Source: Oscillospiraceae bacterium
Lineage (GTDB): Bacteria > Bacillota_A > Clostridia > Oscillospirales > Ruminococcaceae
Direction: 5' to 3'
Length of the DNA: 7,352 bases
NCBI GenBank assembly: GCA_017829075.1
Contig: JAGAJA010000095.1
Span: 1-7,352, forward strand
In this document: in pieces, positions 1 to 5,401 of the stretch
Numbering within the stretch: position 1 is the first letter of the stretch
Layout: the number at the start of each line of letters is the position of its first letter
The notes under the pieces: model-generated
Database searches by the model: none
The model's input: only the letters and a program-made list of their open reading frames with translations
What the model was told of the DNA's origin: nothing
Made by a program: the position numbers and the translations under genes

Positions 1-10
1 GATTTTTCTC

Positions 11-38
11 AGCCGTCCCGGAGTGGGACGGCTGTTTT
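11..38 (+). terminator. terminator-like hairpin with GGAGT loop
   Basis: A perfect 9-bp stem, AGCCGTCCC (11-19) with GGGACGGCT (25-33), closes a GGAGT loop and is followed by G and four T (35-38). On the plus strand this resembles an intrinsic terminator, probably of a gene left of the window. The same architecture, with a different stem but a similar GGA-type loop, recurs at 3455-3482 and 3687-3715, so it may belong to the repeat family that follows it rather than to one gene. Confidence 0.6.
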
Positions 39-250
39 GCTGTGTAAACTAAATTTTTGTTGACGCATGAAGCTGACCGCAAAAACCGAATAAGGAGCTT
101 GCGACGTTTCTCTGAAAAATCTCGTGCGCCATTACAGCGGTAACGTGGCTCTTTTCTGAAAATCTATTTTGTGTACCATAGAAAGTTACTTGCCTCGACA
201 CGCATTTCGCGCGTTGAGACGCTTTTGTTTTGTGGGTTTTCTCCCGCGAT
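35..250 (+). repeat. interspersed structured repeat, copy A
   Basis: This gene-free stretch matches 3479-3668 over most of its length. The best block, 118-206 against 3539-3626, shows about 11 differences in about 89 bases. Landmarks in order are a TTTTGCTGTGTAAACTA start, ACCGCAAAAA, CTCGTGCGCCATTA, the 20-mer TCTATTTTGTGTACCATAGA (163-182), an imperfect hairpin from GCCTCGACACGC (192-203) and GCGCGTTGAGAC (209-220), a T-rich tract, and a TTTTCTCCCGCG tail (237-248). Tail and hairpin are shared with two places right of the tRNA. An open frame on the minus strand is not believed, because every codon differing from copy C changes the amino acid. The mobilising agent and any function are unknown. 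Confidence 0.75.
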
Positions 251-271
251 ATTACAGCGTAAAGGACATAT

Positions 272-310
272 AACAAAAATCCAACGGCAGTTCGTTTTGC
301 CGTTGGATTT
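272..310 (-). terminator. intrinsic terminator of the chemoreceptor gene
   Basis: A perfect 12-bp inverted repeat, AAATCCAACGGC (277-288) and GCCGTTGGATTT (299-310), has a 10-nt loop. Read on the minus strand it is followed by TTTTTGTT (complement of 272-279). It lies 28 bases past the stop codon of the minus-strand chemoreceptor gene, which it should end. Confidence 0.85.
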
Positions 311-337
311 ATTTATTCAGTTATGGATATGCCTGAA

Positions 338-2383
338 TTACTTGCGCAGGGTGAATTTTCCGGTGAGCTGCTTCATTGTGTTTGCCTGACCTGCAAGCTC
401 CTCAGCGGCGGCAGCACTCTGCTCGGACGCGGCGGAATTGTTCTGGGTAACGGTAGAAAGCTGCTCAACGCCGATCGTAACTTGGTTTACAGCCTCCGAC
501 TGGTTCTTGGAGTTCTGTGAGATATCGTCTATCGCGGTTACTATATCGCCGATATTTTCAACGACAGTGTGCAGGGATTCAGCGGTCTGATTTGCGATCT
601 CAGAGCCGTTCTCAACTGCCTCCATAGTCTTGCTGATAAGCGCGGAGGTGTTCTGGGAAGCCTCTGCGGACTTGGACGCAAGGTTTCTTACCTCGTCTGC
701 GACCACTGCAAATCCCTTGCCGGCTTCACCGGCTCTAGCGGCTTCAATTGCTGCATTAAGCGCCAGAATGTTGGTCTGGAATGCAATGTCCTCGATTGTC
801 TTGATGATCGCGCTGATCTCGTCAGTGTTTTTATTGATATCCTTCATTGCTTCAAGCATATCGTTCATACGCTCGTTGCTGAGGTTAGCCTCGCTGCCGA
901 TAGCGTTCATGCTCTCGCTTGCGCGTTCAGCCTTTGCGGCATTCTCCTTGATCTGACCGGACATTTCGTTTATTGTCGCAACAAGCTGCTCAATGGAGCC
1001 AGCCTGCTGGGTGGAACCTGACGCCAGCGCCTGAGCGCCGCTGGAAACCTGATCGGCGCCGGTAGCTACCTGATCTGCGGCAAGGTCAATGTCCACAAGG
1101 GTGCTGTTGAGAGAGGTCGTGATGTTATCCAGAGCGATCTTCAGCTTCTCAAATTCGCCCTTGTATTCCATTTTAAGGCTGATATCCAGATTTCCGGAGG
1201 CGATCTCATTGAGCACCTCGGACATTTCGTTGATGTATCCGGTGTAGTTCTTAAGCTGACCTACGGTCTGACCGAAGCTGTTCACAAGCACTCCGATATC
1301 ATCTTTGGAAGTTGCTTTGACAGACACGTCAAACTCCCCGGCGGAAACTCTCTGCGCCGCTTCGTTGAGTTGTTTGAGAGAACGTGTCATTCTGGTGGTA
1401 ATGATGAATGCAATGGTAATTGCAACTCCGACATCAAATACAACGGCGATCATCATAATAATGATCATATGCACGCTTTGTTCGGAAAGCTCGGCTGAAT
1501 TTACGGTGAGAATGAGCTTCATGCCGTTGCCGAGGGGGCTGAACACTGCGTTTTTATCCTCGCCGTTGATACGGCAGGAAACAAGGTTGCTGTTGTTTCC
1601 TGAAGAGATTGCGGAAACAAGGCTGTTCATACCGCCCATATCGGAAAGATTTGTGCCGAAATCAATATCCTTGCCGTACATGACATTGTTATCTGCGTCA
1701 ACGATCAGCGGCAGGCTGGATTTATACGCGTCGGAGCTTTCGGCGATATTCTGTATCATGGTGAAGTCGATATCCATACCAACGATACCGACATTCACAC
1801 CGTCGCGGAACAGCGGCACTACATAAGAGATCATATAGATGCCGATATTTTCGTTGAGATAGGGGTTCATCCATGTAGGAACTCCGTTGTTTACCGGGGT
1901 GTAGTACCAACCAACGTGCGCGAGGTCTGTTTTTTCATAGACGCTGAAATCGGTAGGGGGTACGGAATACAGATCCGATTCAAGGCTGTCCCTCATATAG
2001 AACAGACCGGAGGTAGGATCGGTGAAATCAGGGTTGTATCTTATGTAAGCGGTGATCGCGCCGTCGGTGTTTTCTGCGGAGCTGAGAAGAACCTGATCAA
2101 ATTTCGCGCTGAATTCGCTGACGTAGCTGTCGCTTGTCTGGAACGCATTAAAATCATCAAGATTATTCATTGCAACATCGGCAAGCGTGTCAACAGACTG
2201 TTCAATCTTTCCGAGGTACGCGTCTATTTCCGCGCTAATGCTGCTTTCGGTGGTTACCATGATCTTTCGGGAATCTTCGTTGAGAGCGTTGCTGGAGCTG
2301 TATACTCCGAGCGCTCCGACTGCGACTGATGCTAAGACTGTACACCCGGCAGCCATAATGCTGATCTTTTGTGTAATTGTCAT
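338..2383 (-). CDS. methyl-accepting chemotaxis protein (dCache-HAMP-MA)
   Basis: This 681-residue membrane chemoreceptor should sense a small ligand outside the cell and control CheA/CheW. A first membrane segment spans about residues 8-29. An extracellular dCache-type domain follows (about 36-298; note WYYTP at 159-163 and VGMDIDF at 201-207). A second membrane segment lies at about 305-329, then a HAMP (330-382), a second HAMP-like stretch (385-428) and a cytoplasmic coiled-coil signalling domain. Its conserved tip at about 531-569 reads [20 protein letters not shown], then [19 protein letters not shown]. The C-terminus ends GKFTLRK, with no NWETF-like CheR-docking pentapeptide. The start is supported by GGGAGGA at 2388-2394 (minus). 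No che or flagellar gene is in view, so it may be an orphan receptor. The family call is very firm; the ligand is unknown. Confidence 0.97.
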   Translation of the reverse strand: MTITQKISIMAAGCTVLASVAVGALGVYSSSNALNEDSRKIMVTTESSISAEIDAYLGKIEQSVDTLADVAMNNLDDFNAFQTSDSYVSEFSAKFDQVLLSSAENTDGAITAYIRYNPDFTDPTSGLFYMRDSLESDLYSVPPTDFSVYEKTDLAHVGWYYTPVNNGVPTWMNPYLNENIGIYMISYVVPLFRDGVNVGIVGMDIDFTMIQNIAESSDAYKSSLPLIVDADNNVMYGKDIDFGTNLSDMGGMNSLVSAISSGNNSNLVSCRINGEDKNAVFSPLGNGMKLILTVNSAELSEQSVHMIIIMMIAVVFDVGVAITIAFIITTRMTRSLKQLNEAAQRVSAGEFDVSVKATSKDDIGVLVNSFGQTVGQLKNYTGYINEMSEVLNEIASGNLDISLKMEYKGEFEKLKIALDNITTSLNSTLVDIDLAADQVATGADQVSSGAQALASGSTQQAGSIEQLVATINEMSGQIKENAAKAERASESMNAIGSEANLSNERMNDMLEAMKDINKNTDEISAIIKTIEDIAFQTNILALNAAIEAARAGEAGKGFAVVADEVRNLASKSAEASQNTSALISKTMEAVENGSEIANQTAESLHTVVENIGDIVTAIDDISQNSKNQSEAVNQVTIGVEQLSTVTQNNSAASEQSAAAAEELAGQANTMKQLTGKFTLRK

Positions 2384-2456
2384 TTTTTCCTCCCAATTCC
2401 AAAAAATAGTACATAAATATGTTTTTTTTAGACTTTTTCTGCCTTATAATGTATTA

Positions 2457-2485
2457 ATTATATCACAGTTGTCTGAAAAAATCAA
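2457..2485 (-). promoter_or_regulatory. sigma-A extended -10 promoter of the chemoreceptor gene
   Basis: Read on the minus strand, TTGATT (2480-2485) is 17 bases from TATAAT (2457-2462), with TG one base before the -10 box. This predicts a leader of about 65 nt before the ATG at 2383. No sigma-28 (TAAA-N15-GCCGATAA) signature was seen, so flagellar sigma control is not supported. Confidence 0.75.
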
Positions 2486-2613
2486 TAGCTTATTGCCAAA
2501 TAAACACACTCCTGGAAATCAGATAATACTGCACAATTAATCTGCTTTGATTTTGTTGGAAATGCTTGAACAGAAGTCTGTCCGGCGGCAAAGCAGTATA
2601 AGGGGCAGCCGCC

Positions 2614-2859
2614 CTAAGATCTCTTGTTTTTCCCGTTATCGCTGTATCCTGCGGACATTTCGTTGGTGAGTCCGGCGATATAGTCAATGGAAACCTTATA
2701 ATATTTTGCAAGGATTATTACCTGACTGAACTTTATTTCCCGCTTGCCGCTTTCATAAAGCTGATACTGCTGACGTGTGATACCGAGCACGTTTGCCACG
2801 TCCTCCTGACGAAGATCATTGTCCTCGCGCAAGTCCTGAAGTCTTTGAAATTTAGCCAT
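2614..2859 (-). CDS. small XRE-family (Cro/CI-type) transcriptional regulator
   Basis: The 81-residue protein is almost entirely one lambda-repressor-like helix-turn-helix domain (about residues 7-63). The recognition region is LRQEDVANVLGITRQQYQLY followed by ESGKREIKF (16-44), with the usual AKYYKVSIDYIAGLT ending (51-65). The tail after residue 65 is short, polar and carries no sensor domain. The start ATG (2857-2859) has GAGGTG five bases upstream on the minus strand (2865-2870). It lies on the same strand as the chemoreceptor gene but 230 bases upstream of it, and that gene has its own promoter, so they need not be an operon. No toxin, phage or restriction partner is adjacent. Its targets cannot be read from the sequence; autoregulation is plausible given repeats in its upstream region. 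Confidence 0.92.
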   Translation of the reverse strand: MAKFQRLQDLREDNDLRQEDVANVLGITRQQYQLYESGKREIKFSQVIILAKYYKVSIDYIAGLTNEMSAGYSDNGKNKRS

Positions 2860-2880
2860 AACAGCACCTCGTTTTTAATT

Positions 2881-2905
2881 ATTATACTCAATTATAACAA
2901 TTATA
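2881..2905 (-). promoter_or_regulatory. triple TATAAT array upstream of the XRE gene (promoter/operator candidate)
   Basis: Read on the minus strand, TATAAT occurs three times at 2900-2905, 2891-2896 and 2881-2886. The first two lie in a 9-base direct repeat of TATAATTG. This is the only plausible -10 region for the XRE gene. A TTGTCA upstream is only 14 bases from the first box, so the exact promoter is unclear. The repeat could be an operator for self-repression. Confidence 0.45.
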
Positions 2906-2956
2906 CAGGCGGCGGTTTCTGACAAGCATTCTTATGAATGCGCAGGAGCACCTTAG

Positions 2957-3055
2957 TTTAGGGAAACGCTGATTAAATCAAAATCGCCCCGTTCAAACGA
3001 GCGAACTCACGCGGCTGATTTTGATACGCTTCGCTTTAATCAGCGTGTCCTTAGA
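2957..3055. repeat. MITE-like palindromic element with terminal inverted repeats
   Basis: The outer arms, TTTAGGGAAACGCTGATTAAA (2957-2977) and TTTAATCAGCGTGTCCTTAGA (3035-3055), are reverse complements at 18 of 21 positions. The arms are continued inward by TCAAAATC (2978-2985) and GATTTTGA (3017-3024), leaving a 10-base bulge on the right. The right half can refold by itself through GCTGATT (3014-3020) and AATCAGC (3038-3044). CCTTAG occurs at 2951-2956 and 3049-3054. There is no coding capacity. It lies in the 378-base gap between the XRE gene and the tRNA, and nothing else is recognisable from 3056 to 3160. Confidence 0.65.
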
Positions 3056-3162
3056 AGAACAAAATCTGTTATTCGGTCAATGAATAATCTTCCGATTTCG
3101 GCGCAGACTATATCCCGTTGGCGTCATAGTATGGATTTGATGCGGTATCGGATATTTTTTCG

Positions 3163-3220
3163 AATTTATTTAAAAAAATTTTCTAAACCTATTGACAAAA
3201 CAAAATTAACGTGATATAAT
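3163..3220 (+). promoter_or_regulatory. consensus sigma-A promoter with UP-like AT tract for tRNA-Gln
   Basis: TTGACA (3192-3197) and TATAAT (3215-3220) are separated by exactly 17 bases. They are preceded by an AT-rich tract at 3163-3183 (AATTTATTTAAAAAAATTTT), in the position of an UP element for RNA polymerase alpha. The start should fall near 3227, giving a short leader of about 11 nt before the tRNA. This is a typical strong stable-RNA promoter. Confidence 0.9.
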
Positions 3221-3237
3221 ATTATTCGTTAAGTCAC

Positions 3238-3313
3238 TGGGGTGTCGCCAAGTGGTAAGGCATCGGACTCTGACTCCGCCATTTCGAGGGTTCAAATCCT
3301 TCCACCCCAACCA
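3238..3313 (+). tRNA. tRNA-Gln (anticodon CUG, CCA encoded)
   Basis: A full cloverleaf can be drawn. The acceptor stem is TGGGGTG (3238-3244) with CACCCCA (3303-3309), and the discriminator A and CCA follow (3310-3313). The D arm is GCC-AAGTGGTAA-GGC (3247-3261). The anticodon arm is TCGGA-CTCTGAC-TCCGC (3263-3279), with anticodon CTG at 3270-3272, reading CAG. The T arm is GAGGG-TTCAAAT-CCTTC. The first anticodon-stem pair is a T-C mismatch and one T-stem pair is G-T. It is a single-gene unit between a consensus promoter and a hairpin that starts six bases after CCA. Confidence 0.95.
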
Positions 3314-3411
3314 GTCGAGTGCCTCGACACGCATTTTCGCGCGTTGAGGCACTTCTGTTTTTATTTGTTTTCTCCCGCGTTAAAACAATCTATTTCGTAT
3401 ACCATAGACAA
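3312..3411 (+). repeat. interspersed structured repeat, partial copy B
   Basis: The first 32 bases (3312-3343, starting CAGTCGAGTGCCTCG) are identical to 3602-3633, and the shared segment includes the last two bases of the tRNA CCA. The hairpin, T-rich tract and TTTTCTCCCGCG tail match copies A and C. Then comes TCTATTTCGTATACCATAGA (3389-3408), the same 20-mer that precedes the hairpin in the other copies, so here the module order is different. The longer left part seen in A and C is missing before the hairpin, where the tRNA sits. Confidence 0.7.
3319..3372 (+). terminator. intrinsic terminator of tRNA-Gln, shared with repeat family
   Basis: GTGCCTCGACACGC (3319-3332) pairs with GCGCGTTGAGGCAC (3339-3352) over 14 positions, with one A-C mismatch and one G-T pair, around an ATTTTC loop. 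It is followed by a T-rich tract (3353-3372). The position just after the tRNA CCA fits termination. The same hairpin recurs at 3609-3642 and, weaker, at 192-220, away from any tRNA. Confidence 0.82.
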
Positions 3412-3441
3412 GTTTTGCCGCGCGAACAAGCGCGGCAAAAC
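3412..3441. repeat. perfect 12-bp stem-loop within the repeat mosaic
   Basis: GTTTTGCCGCGC (3412-3423) and GCGCGGCAAAAC (3430-3441) are perfect reverse complements around GAACAA. On the minus strand the A/T flanks would not give a long T tract, so a terminator role is weak. It lies directly after the TCTAT...ATAGA 20-mer, where copy C has the tRNA-terminator-like hairpin, so it may be an alternative module in the same slot. Confidence 0.6.
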
Positions 3442-3454
3442 CTCCGATTTCTCT

Positions 3455-3482
3455 TTCCCCGCCGGAATGGCGGGGAATTTTT
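3455..3482 (+). terminator. terminator-like hairpin with GGAAT loop
   Basis: TTCCCCGCC (3455-3463) and GGCGGGGAA (3469-3477) form a perfect 9-bp stem around GGAAT, followed by five T. The stem sequence differs from the hairpin at 11-38 while the loop and T tract are kept. Both stand immediately before a TTTTGCT-starting repeat copy. No gene ends here, so it is probably a repeat module. Confidence 0.6.
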
Positions 3483-3672
3483 GCTATATAGACTAGATTT
3501 TCTTTGTAGCCCAAAACTGCCCGCAAAAAATCGAGAAATCTCGTGCGCCATTATAGCGGTTTCGTGGCTCTTTCCTGAAAATCTATTTTGTATAGCATAG
3601 ACAGTCGAGTGCCTCGACACGCATTTTCGCGCGCCGAGGAACTTTTGTTTTTTGGGGTTTTCCCCCGCGTAA
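3478..3672 (+). repeat. interspersed structured repeat, copy C
   Basis: This is the fuller counterpart of copy A. Its left module is bounded by an imperfect inverted repeat, GCTATATAGACTAGATTTTC (3483-3502) and GAAAATCTATTTTGTATAGC (3577-3596), with 15 of 20 positions complementary. Next come the 20-mer TCTATTTTGTATAGCATAGA (3582-3601), the hairpin GTGCCTCGACACGC / GCGCGCCGAGGAAC (3609-3642), a T-rich tract and a TTTTCCCCCGCGTAAAA tail. No protein or RNA family known to me fits. Open frames on both strands overlap it but show no ribosome site. Confidence 0.72.
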
Positions 3673-3686
3673 AATCGTGACATTCT

Positions 3687-3715
3687 CGCCGTCCGGATTT
3701 GGGACGGCGATTTTT
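3687..3715 (+). terminator. terminator-like hairpin with GGATTTG loop
   Basis: CGCCGTCC (3687-3694) pairs with GGACGGCG (3702-3709) around GGATTTG, followed by A and five T. The stem closely resembles that at 11-33. It follows the tail of copy C. It could stop transcription coming from the tRNA side before the small gene at 3810. Confidence 0.65.
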
Positions 3716-3809
3716 CTGCGATAAGCAGCTTTTACCTAACGTCAGGTATCCTGAATATTTTTGTAAATTTGCGGTAACATATGATTATTATTTTATAAGG
3801 AGGTGTCAC

Positions 3810-4007
3810 ATGGCAAATTATGAATTGCCGTTAGGCTTCGGAATGGCTCTTGCGCAAAATCCTGAAGCTATGGAGAGGTTTGCGGCTCTGCCGGAAAGTG
3901 AAAAGCTCGAAATAATCAATGGCACGCATTCCGTTTCCTCTAAACAGGAAATGCAGCAGTATGTTGAAAGGCTCTGCGGCTACGGCGAAATCCAAAATGA
4001 CAGATAA
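3810..4007 (+). CDS. small conserved-looking hypothetical protein (65 aa)
   Basis: A strong ribosome site, AAGGAGGT (3797-3804), stands five bases before ATG 3810, which fixes the start despite an upstream in-frame opening. The 65-residue product has no signal peptide or membrane segment and looks soluble and helical, with a MALAQNPEAMERFAALPESE stretch (12-31) and an acidic C-terminal half. I have a vague sense of similar small proteins with GFGMALAQN and SSKQEM motifs in other Clostridia, but I cannot name a family or function. It lies between the repeat mosaic and the LysR gene, with no clear partner. No good promoter was found; an imperfect palindrome ACCTAACGTCAGGT lies at 3734-3747. It is likely a real gene because of the ribosome site and biased codon use. 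Confidence 0.8.
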   Translation: MANYELPLGFGMALAQNPEAMERFAALPESEKLEIINGTHSVSSKQEMQQYVERLCGYGEIQNDR

Positions 4008-4059
4008 ACAGTTGCAGAATTCAGTGTAACTTTTCCCGGAAAAATACCAAAACTGAACA

Positions 4060-4089
4060 GAATAATGTCATATTCATGGAATAATTGTC
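4060..4089 (+). promoter_or_regulatory. candidate LysR operator (T-N11-A dyad)
   Basis: TATTC-ATG-GAATA (4071-4083) is a perfect interrupted dyad of the T-N11-A type typical of LysR regulators. It is flanked by a direct repeat, GAATAATGTC (4060-4069) and GAATAATTGTC (4079-4089), so three half-sites are present. The dyad centre is about 57 bases before the predicted start of the lysR transcript, a usual place for the main recognition site. Confidence 0.6.
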
Positions 4090-4098
4090 TTTTTCTGC

Positions 4099-4127
4099 TT
4101 GACAAGTGAGCTGTTTTATGATAGCAT
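4099..4127 (+). promoter_or_regulatory. promoter of the LysR-type regulator gene
   Basis: TTGACA (4099-4104) lies 17 bases from TAGCAT (4122-4127), and the weak -10 is preceded by TG in the extended position (4119-4120). The predicted leader is about 60 nt. The dyad at 4071-4083 ends 15 bases before the -35 box, which suits regulation by the LysR protein itself. Confidence 0.65.
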
Positions 4128-4195
4128 AGTAAATATAGCAATTTGGTATGAATTGAAAAAGAGTGAATATATTTATAAGCGGGAGGGGCAACACC

Positions 4196-5143
4196 ATGAC
4201 TTTACAGCAGATCAGATATGCGCTTACGATCGCCGAGGCAGGATCCATGAACAGGGCGGCTGAGCAGCTTTTCATTTCTCAGCCGTCCTTGTCCAGTTCG
4301 ATAAAGGAGCTTGAAAGGGAAACCGGAATTACTATCTTCCTCAGAACAAGCAAGGGGGTTGTGCCGACAAACGAGGGCTCGGATTTTCTGATGTACGCCC
4401 GGCAGGTTTATCAGCAGTACGACCTGCTGACGCAGAAATACAGCGCGCAGGGCAGCGTCAAGCGTAAATTCGGGGTTTCCTCTCAGCATTATTCCTTTGC
4501 GGTGAAAGCGTTTGTGGAAACGGTCAAGAAATACGACACCCTGAATTTTGAGTTCGCAATGCGTGAAACAAGGACAATGGACGTAATAAACGACGTAGGT
4601 GTGCTGAAAAGTGAGATCGGCATTCTGTACATGGACAGCTTTAACAGAAAGATCATTGAAAAGATGCTGGACGACAATGACCTTGATTTTGTGCCGCTGA
4701 TAAACTGCCGCGCGTATGTATATTTATGGAAGAACCACCCTCTGGCAAAGGAGAAGTCTATTTCTCTTGAGCAGCTCCGGGATTACCCCTGCCTTTCCTT
4801 TGAGCAGGGAGAGCACGGTTCCGGCTTTTTTGCGGAGGAGATACTGAGCGGCAATGATTATCCCCGTATAATCCGCAGTACAGACCGGGCGACACAGCTT
4901 AATCTCATGGTGGGTCTGAACGGCTATACTCTTTGTTCCGGAATAATCTGCGAGGAGTTGAACGGCAGTGAATACGCCGCAGTTCCGTTCCGGGAGGACG
5001 AAGCCAACAGGAACTCCATAATGGAGATAGGCTACATAGTCAAGAACCGCAGTATGCTGAGCGATATCGCGGAAACCTATATCGAAGAGGTGAAAAAGTA
5101 TCTTGCGAATGTCCGGTCAGCGGAGCCGGGCGAGGACGCTTGA
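4196..5143 (+). CDS. LysR-family transcriptional regulator
   Basis: The 315-residue protein has the N-terminal winged helix-turn-helix of the LysR family (about residues 1-60: MTLQQIRYALTIAEAGSMNR, then AAEQLFISQPSLSSSIKELE, then RETGITIFLR). A linker helix follows, then an effector-binding domain of periplasmic-binding-protein fold (about 90-305). Length is slightly above the usual 290-310. The start chosen is ATG 4196, eight bases after GGGAGGGG (4181-4188); an in-frame GTG at 4163 lacks a ribosome site and would add 11 residues outside the family domain. A dyad and promoter lie upstream. It precedes a QueG-like Fe-S gene on the same strand, 258 bases away, making that gene the first candidate target. 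The effector is unknown; the protein is cytoplasmic and DNA-binding. Confidence 0.95.
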   Translation: MTLQQIRYALTIAEAGSMNRAAEQLFISQPSLSSSIKELERETGITIFLRTSKGVVPTNEGSDFLMYARQVYQQYDLLTQKYSAQGSVKRKFGVSSQHYSFAVKAFVETVKKYDTLNFEFAMRETRTMDVINDVGVLKSEIGILYMDSFNRKIIEKMLDDNDLDFVPLINCRAYVYLWKNHPLAKEKSISLEQLRDYPCLSFEQGEHGSGFFAEEILSGNDYPRIIRSTDRATQLNLMVGLNGYTLCSGIICEELNGSEYAAVPFREDEANRNSIMEIGYIVKNRSMLSDIAETYIEEVKKYLANVRSAEPGEDA

Positions 5144-5156
5144 ATTGCAAATACCG

Positions 5157-5190
5157 ATACCCATGGGTCAGTCCATATGCCTATGGGTAT
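5157..5190. promoter_or_regulatory. nested dyad between lysR and the Fe-S gene
   Basis: ATACCCAT (5157-5164) and ATGGGTAT (5183-5190) are reverse complements 18 bases apart, and ACCCATGGGT (5159-5168) is a perfect 10-bp palindrome inside it. It has no T tract, so it is a poor terminator. It starts 14 bases after the lysR stop and lies about 85 bases before the -35 box of the next gene. It could be a far-upstream operator. Confidence 0.4.
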
Positions 5191-5274
5191 TATGTTTGTC
5201 CGGGGAACAAATATGCGGCAGCGAACCGGATTTCATATAGATAAAACTTATAGATCCCGATAAATTAATGGAAT

Positions 5275-5303
5275 TAGACAATGACCGCCGGCGGTGATAT
5301 AAT
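5275..5303 (+). promoter_or_regulatory. extended -10 promoter with 12-bp palindrome in its spacer
   Basis: TAGACA (5275-5280) and TATAAT (5298-5303) are separated by 17 bases, with TG in the extended -10 position (5295-5296). The spacer contains the perfect palindrome ACCGCCGGCGGT (5284-5295). A protein bound there would block RNA polymerase, so repression is likely. The predicted leader of the Fe-S gene is about 90 nt. Confidence 0.72.
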
Positions 5304-5340
5304 CTAAATACAAAGATACATACTGACGGTATCACAAAAA

Positions 5341-5378
5341 AAGTGCAGTCAGAGTCCGATACTGCGGACACTGCGCTT
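5341..5378 (+). promoter_or_regulatory. bulged stem-loop in the leader of the QueG-like gene
   Basis: AAGTGCAGT (5341-5349) pairs with ACTGCGCTT (5370-5378), with one G-T pair. GTCCG (5354-5358) pairs with CGGAC (5365-5369) around ATACTG. Together they give 14 pairs with one four-base bulge (CAGA). It lies within the predicted transcript, ten bases before the ribosome site GAGGGG (5389-5394). It lacks a T tract. It may affect message stability or ribosome access; it matches no riboswitch I know. Confidence 0.5.
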
Positions 5379-5401
5379 GAGAATAAATGAGGGGTAAAGA
5401 T

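Noticed and set aside
569..2329. Plus-strand open frames across the chemoreceptor gene
   Set aside because: They are antisense shadows of a full-length, domain-complete minus-strand gene and lack ribosome sites.
2584..2613. GGCGGC/GCCGCC inverted repeat as terminator of the XRE gene
   Set aside because: Only six pairs with a 19-base loop, and no T tract on the minus strand.
3312..3633. 32-bp direct repeat at a tRNA 3' end as attL/attR of an integrated element
   Set aside because: Only the last two bases of the tRNA are shared, the enclosed 258 bases contain no integrase or gene, and a third related copy lies far away at 192-220.
3242..3683. Open frames on both strands over the tRNA and repeat mosaic
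   Set aside because: The plus frames run through the tRNA and hairpins. The minus frame shows only amino-acid-changing differences from its partner repeat. None has a ribosome site.
35..3715. CRISPR array
   Set aside because: Repeat copies are long, imperfect, unevenly spaced and hairpin-rich, with no regular unique spacers and no cas genes.
4163..4195. GTG start giving the LysR protein 11 extra residues
   Set aside because: No ribosome site precedes the GTG, and ATG 4196 has GGGAGGGG at proper distance and begins at the usual family N-terminus.
5157..5190. Dyad as the lysR terminator
   Set aside because: The 18-base loop and absence of a T tract make it a poor terminator; an operator is more likely.
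5387..5401. Earlier ATG for the QueG-like protein
   Set aside because: It overlaps the GAGGGG ribosome site used by ATG 5402 and has no site of its own.
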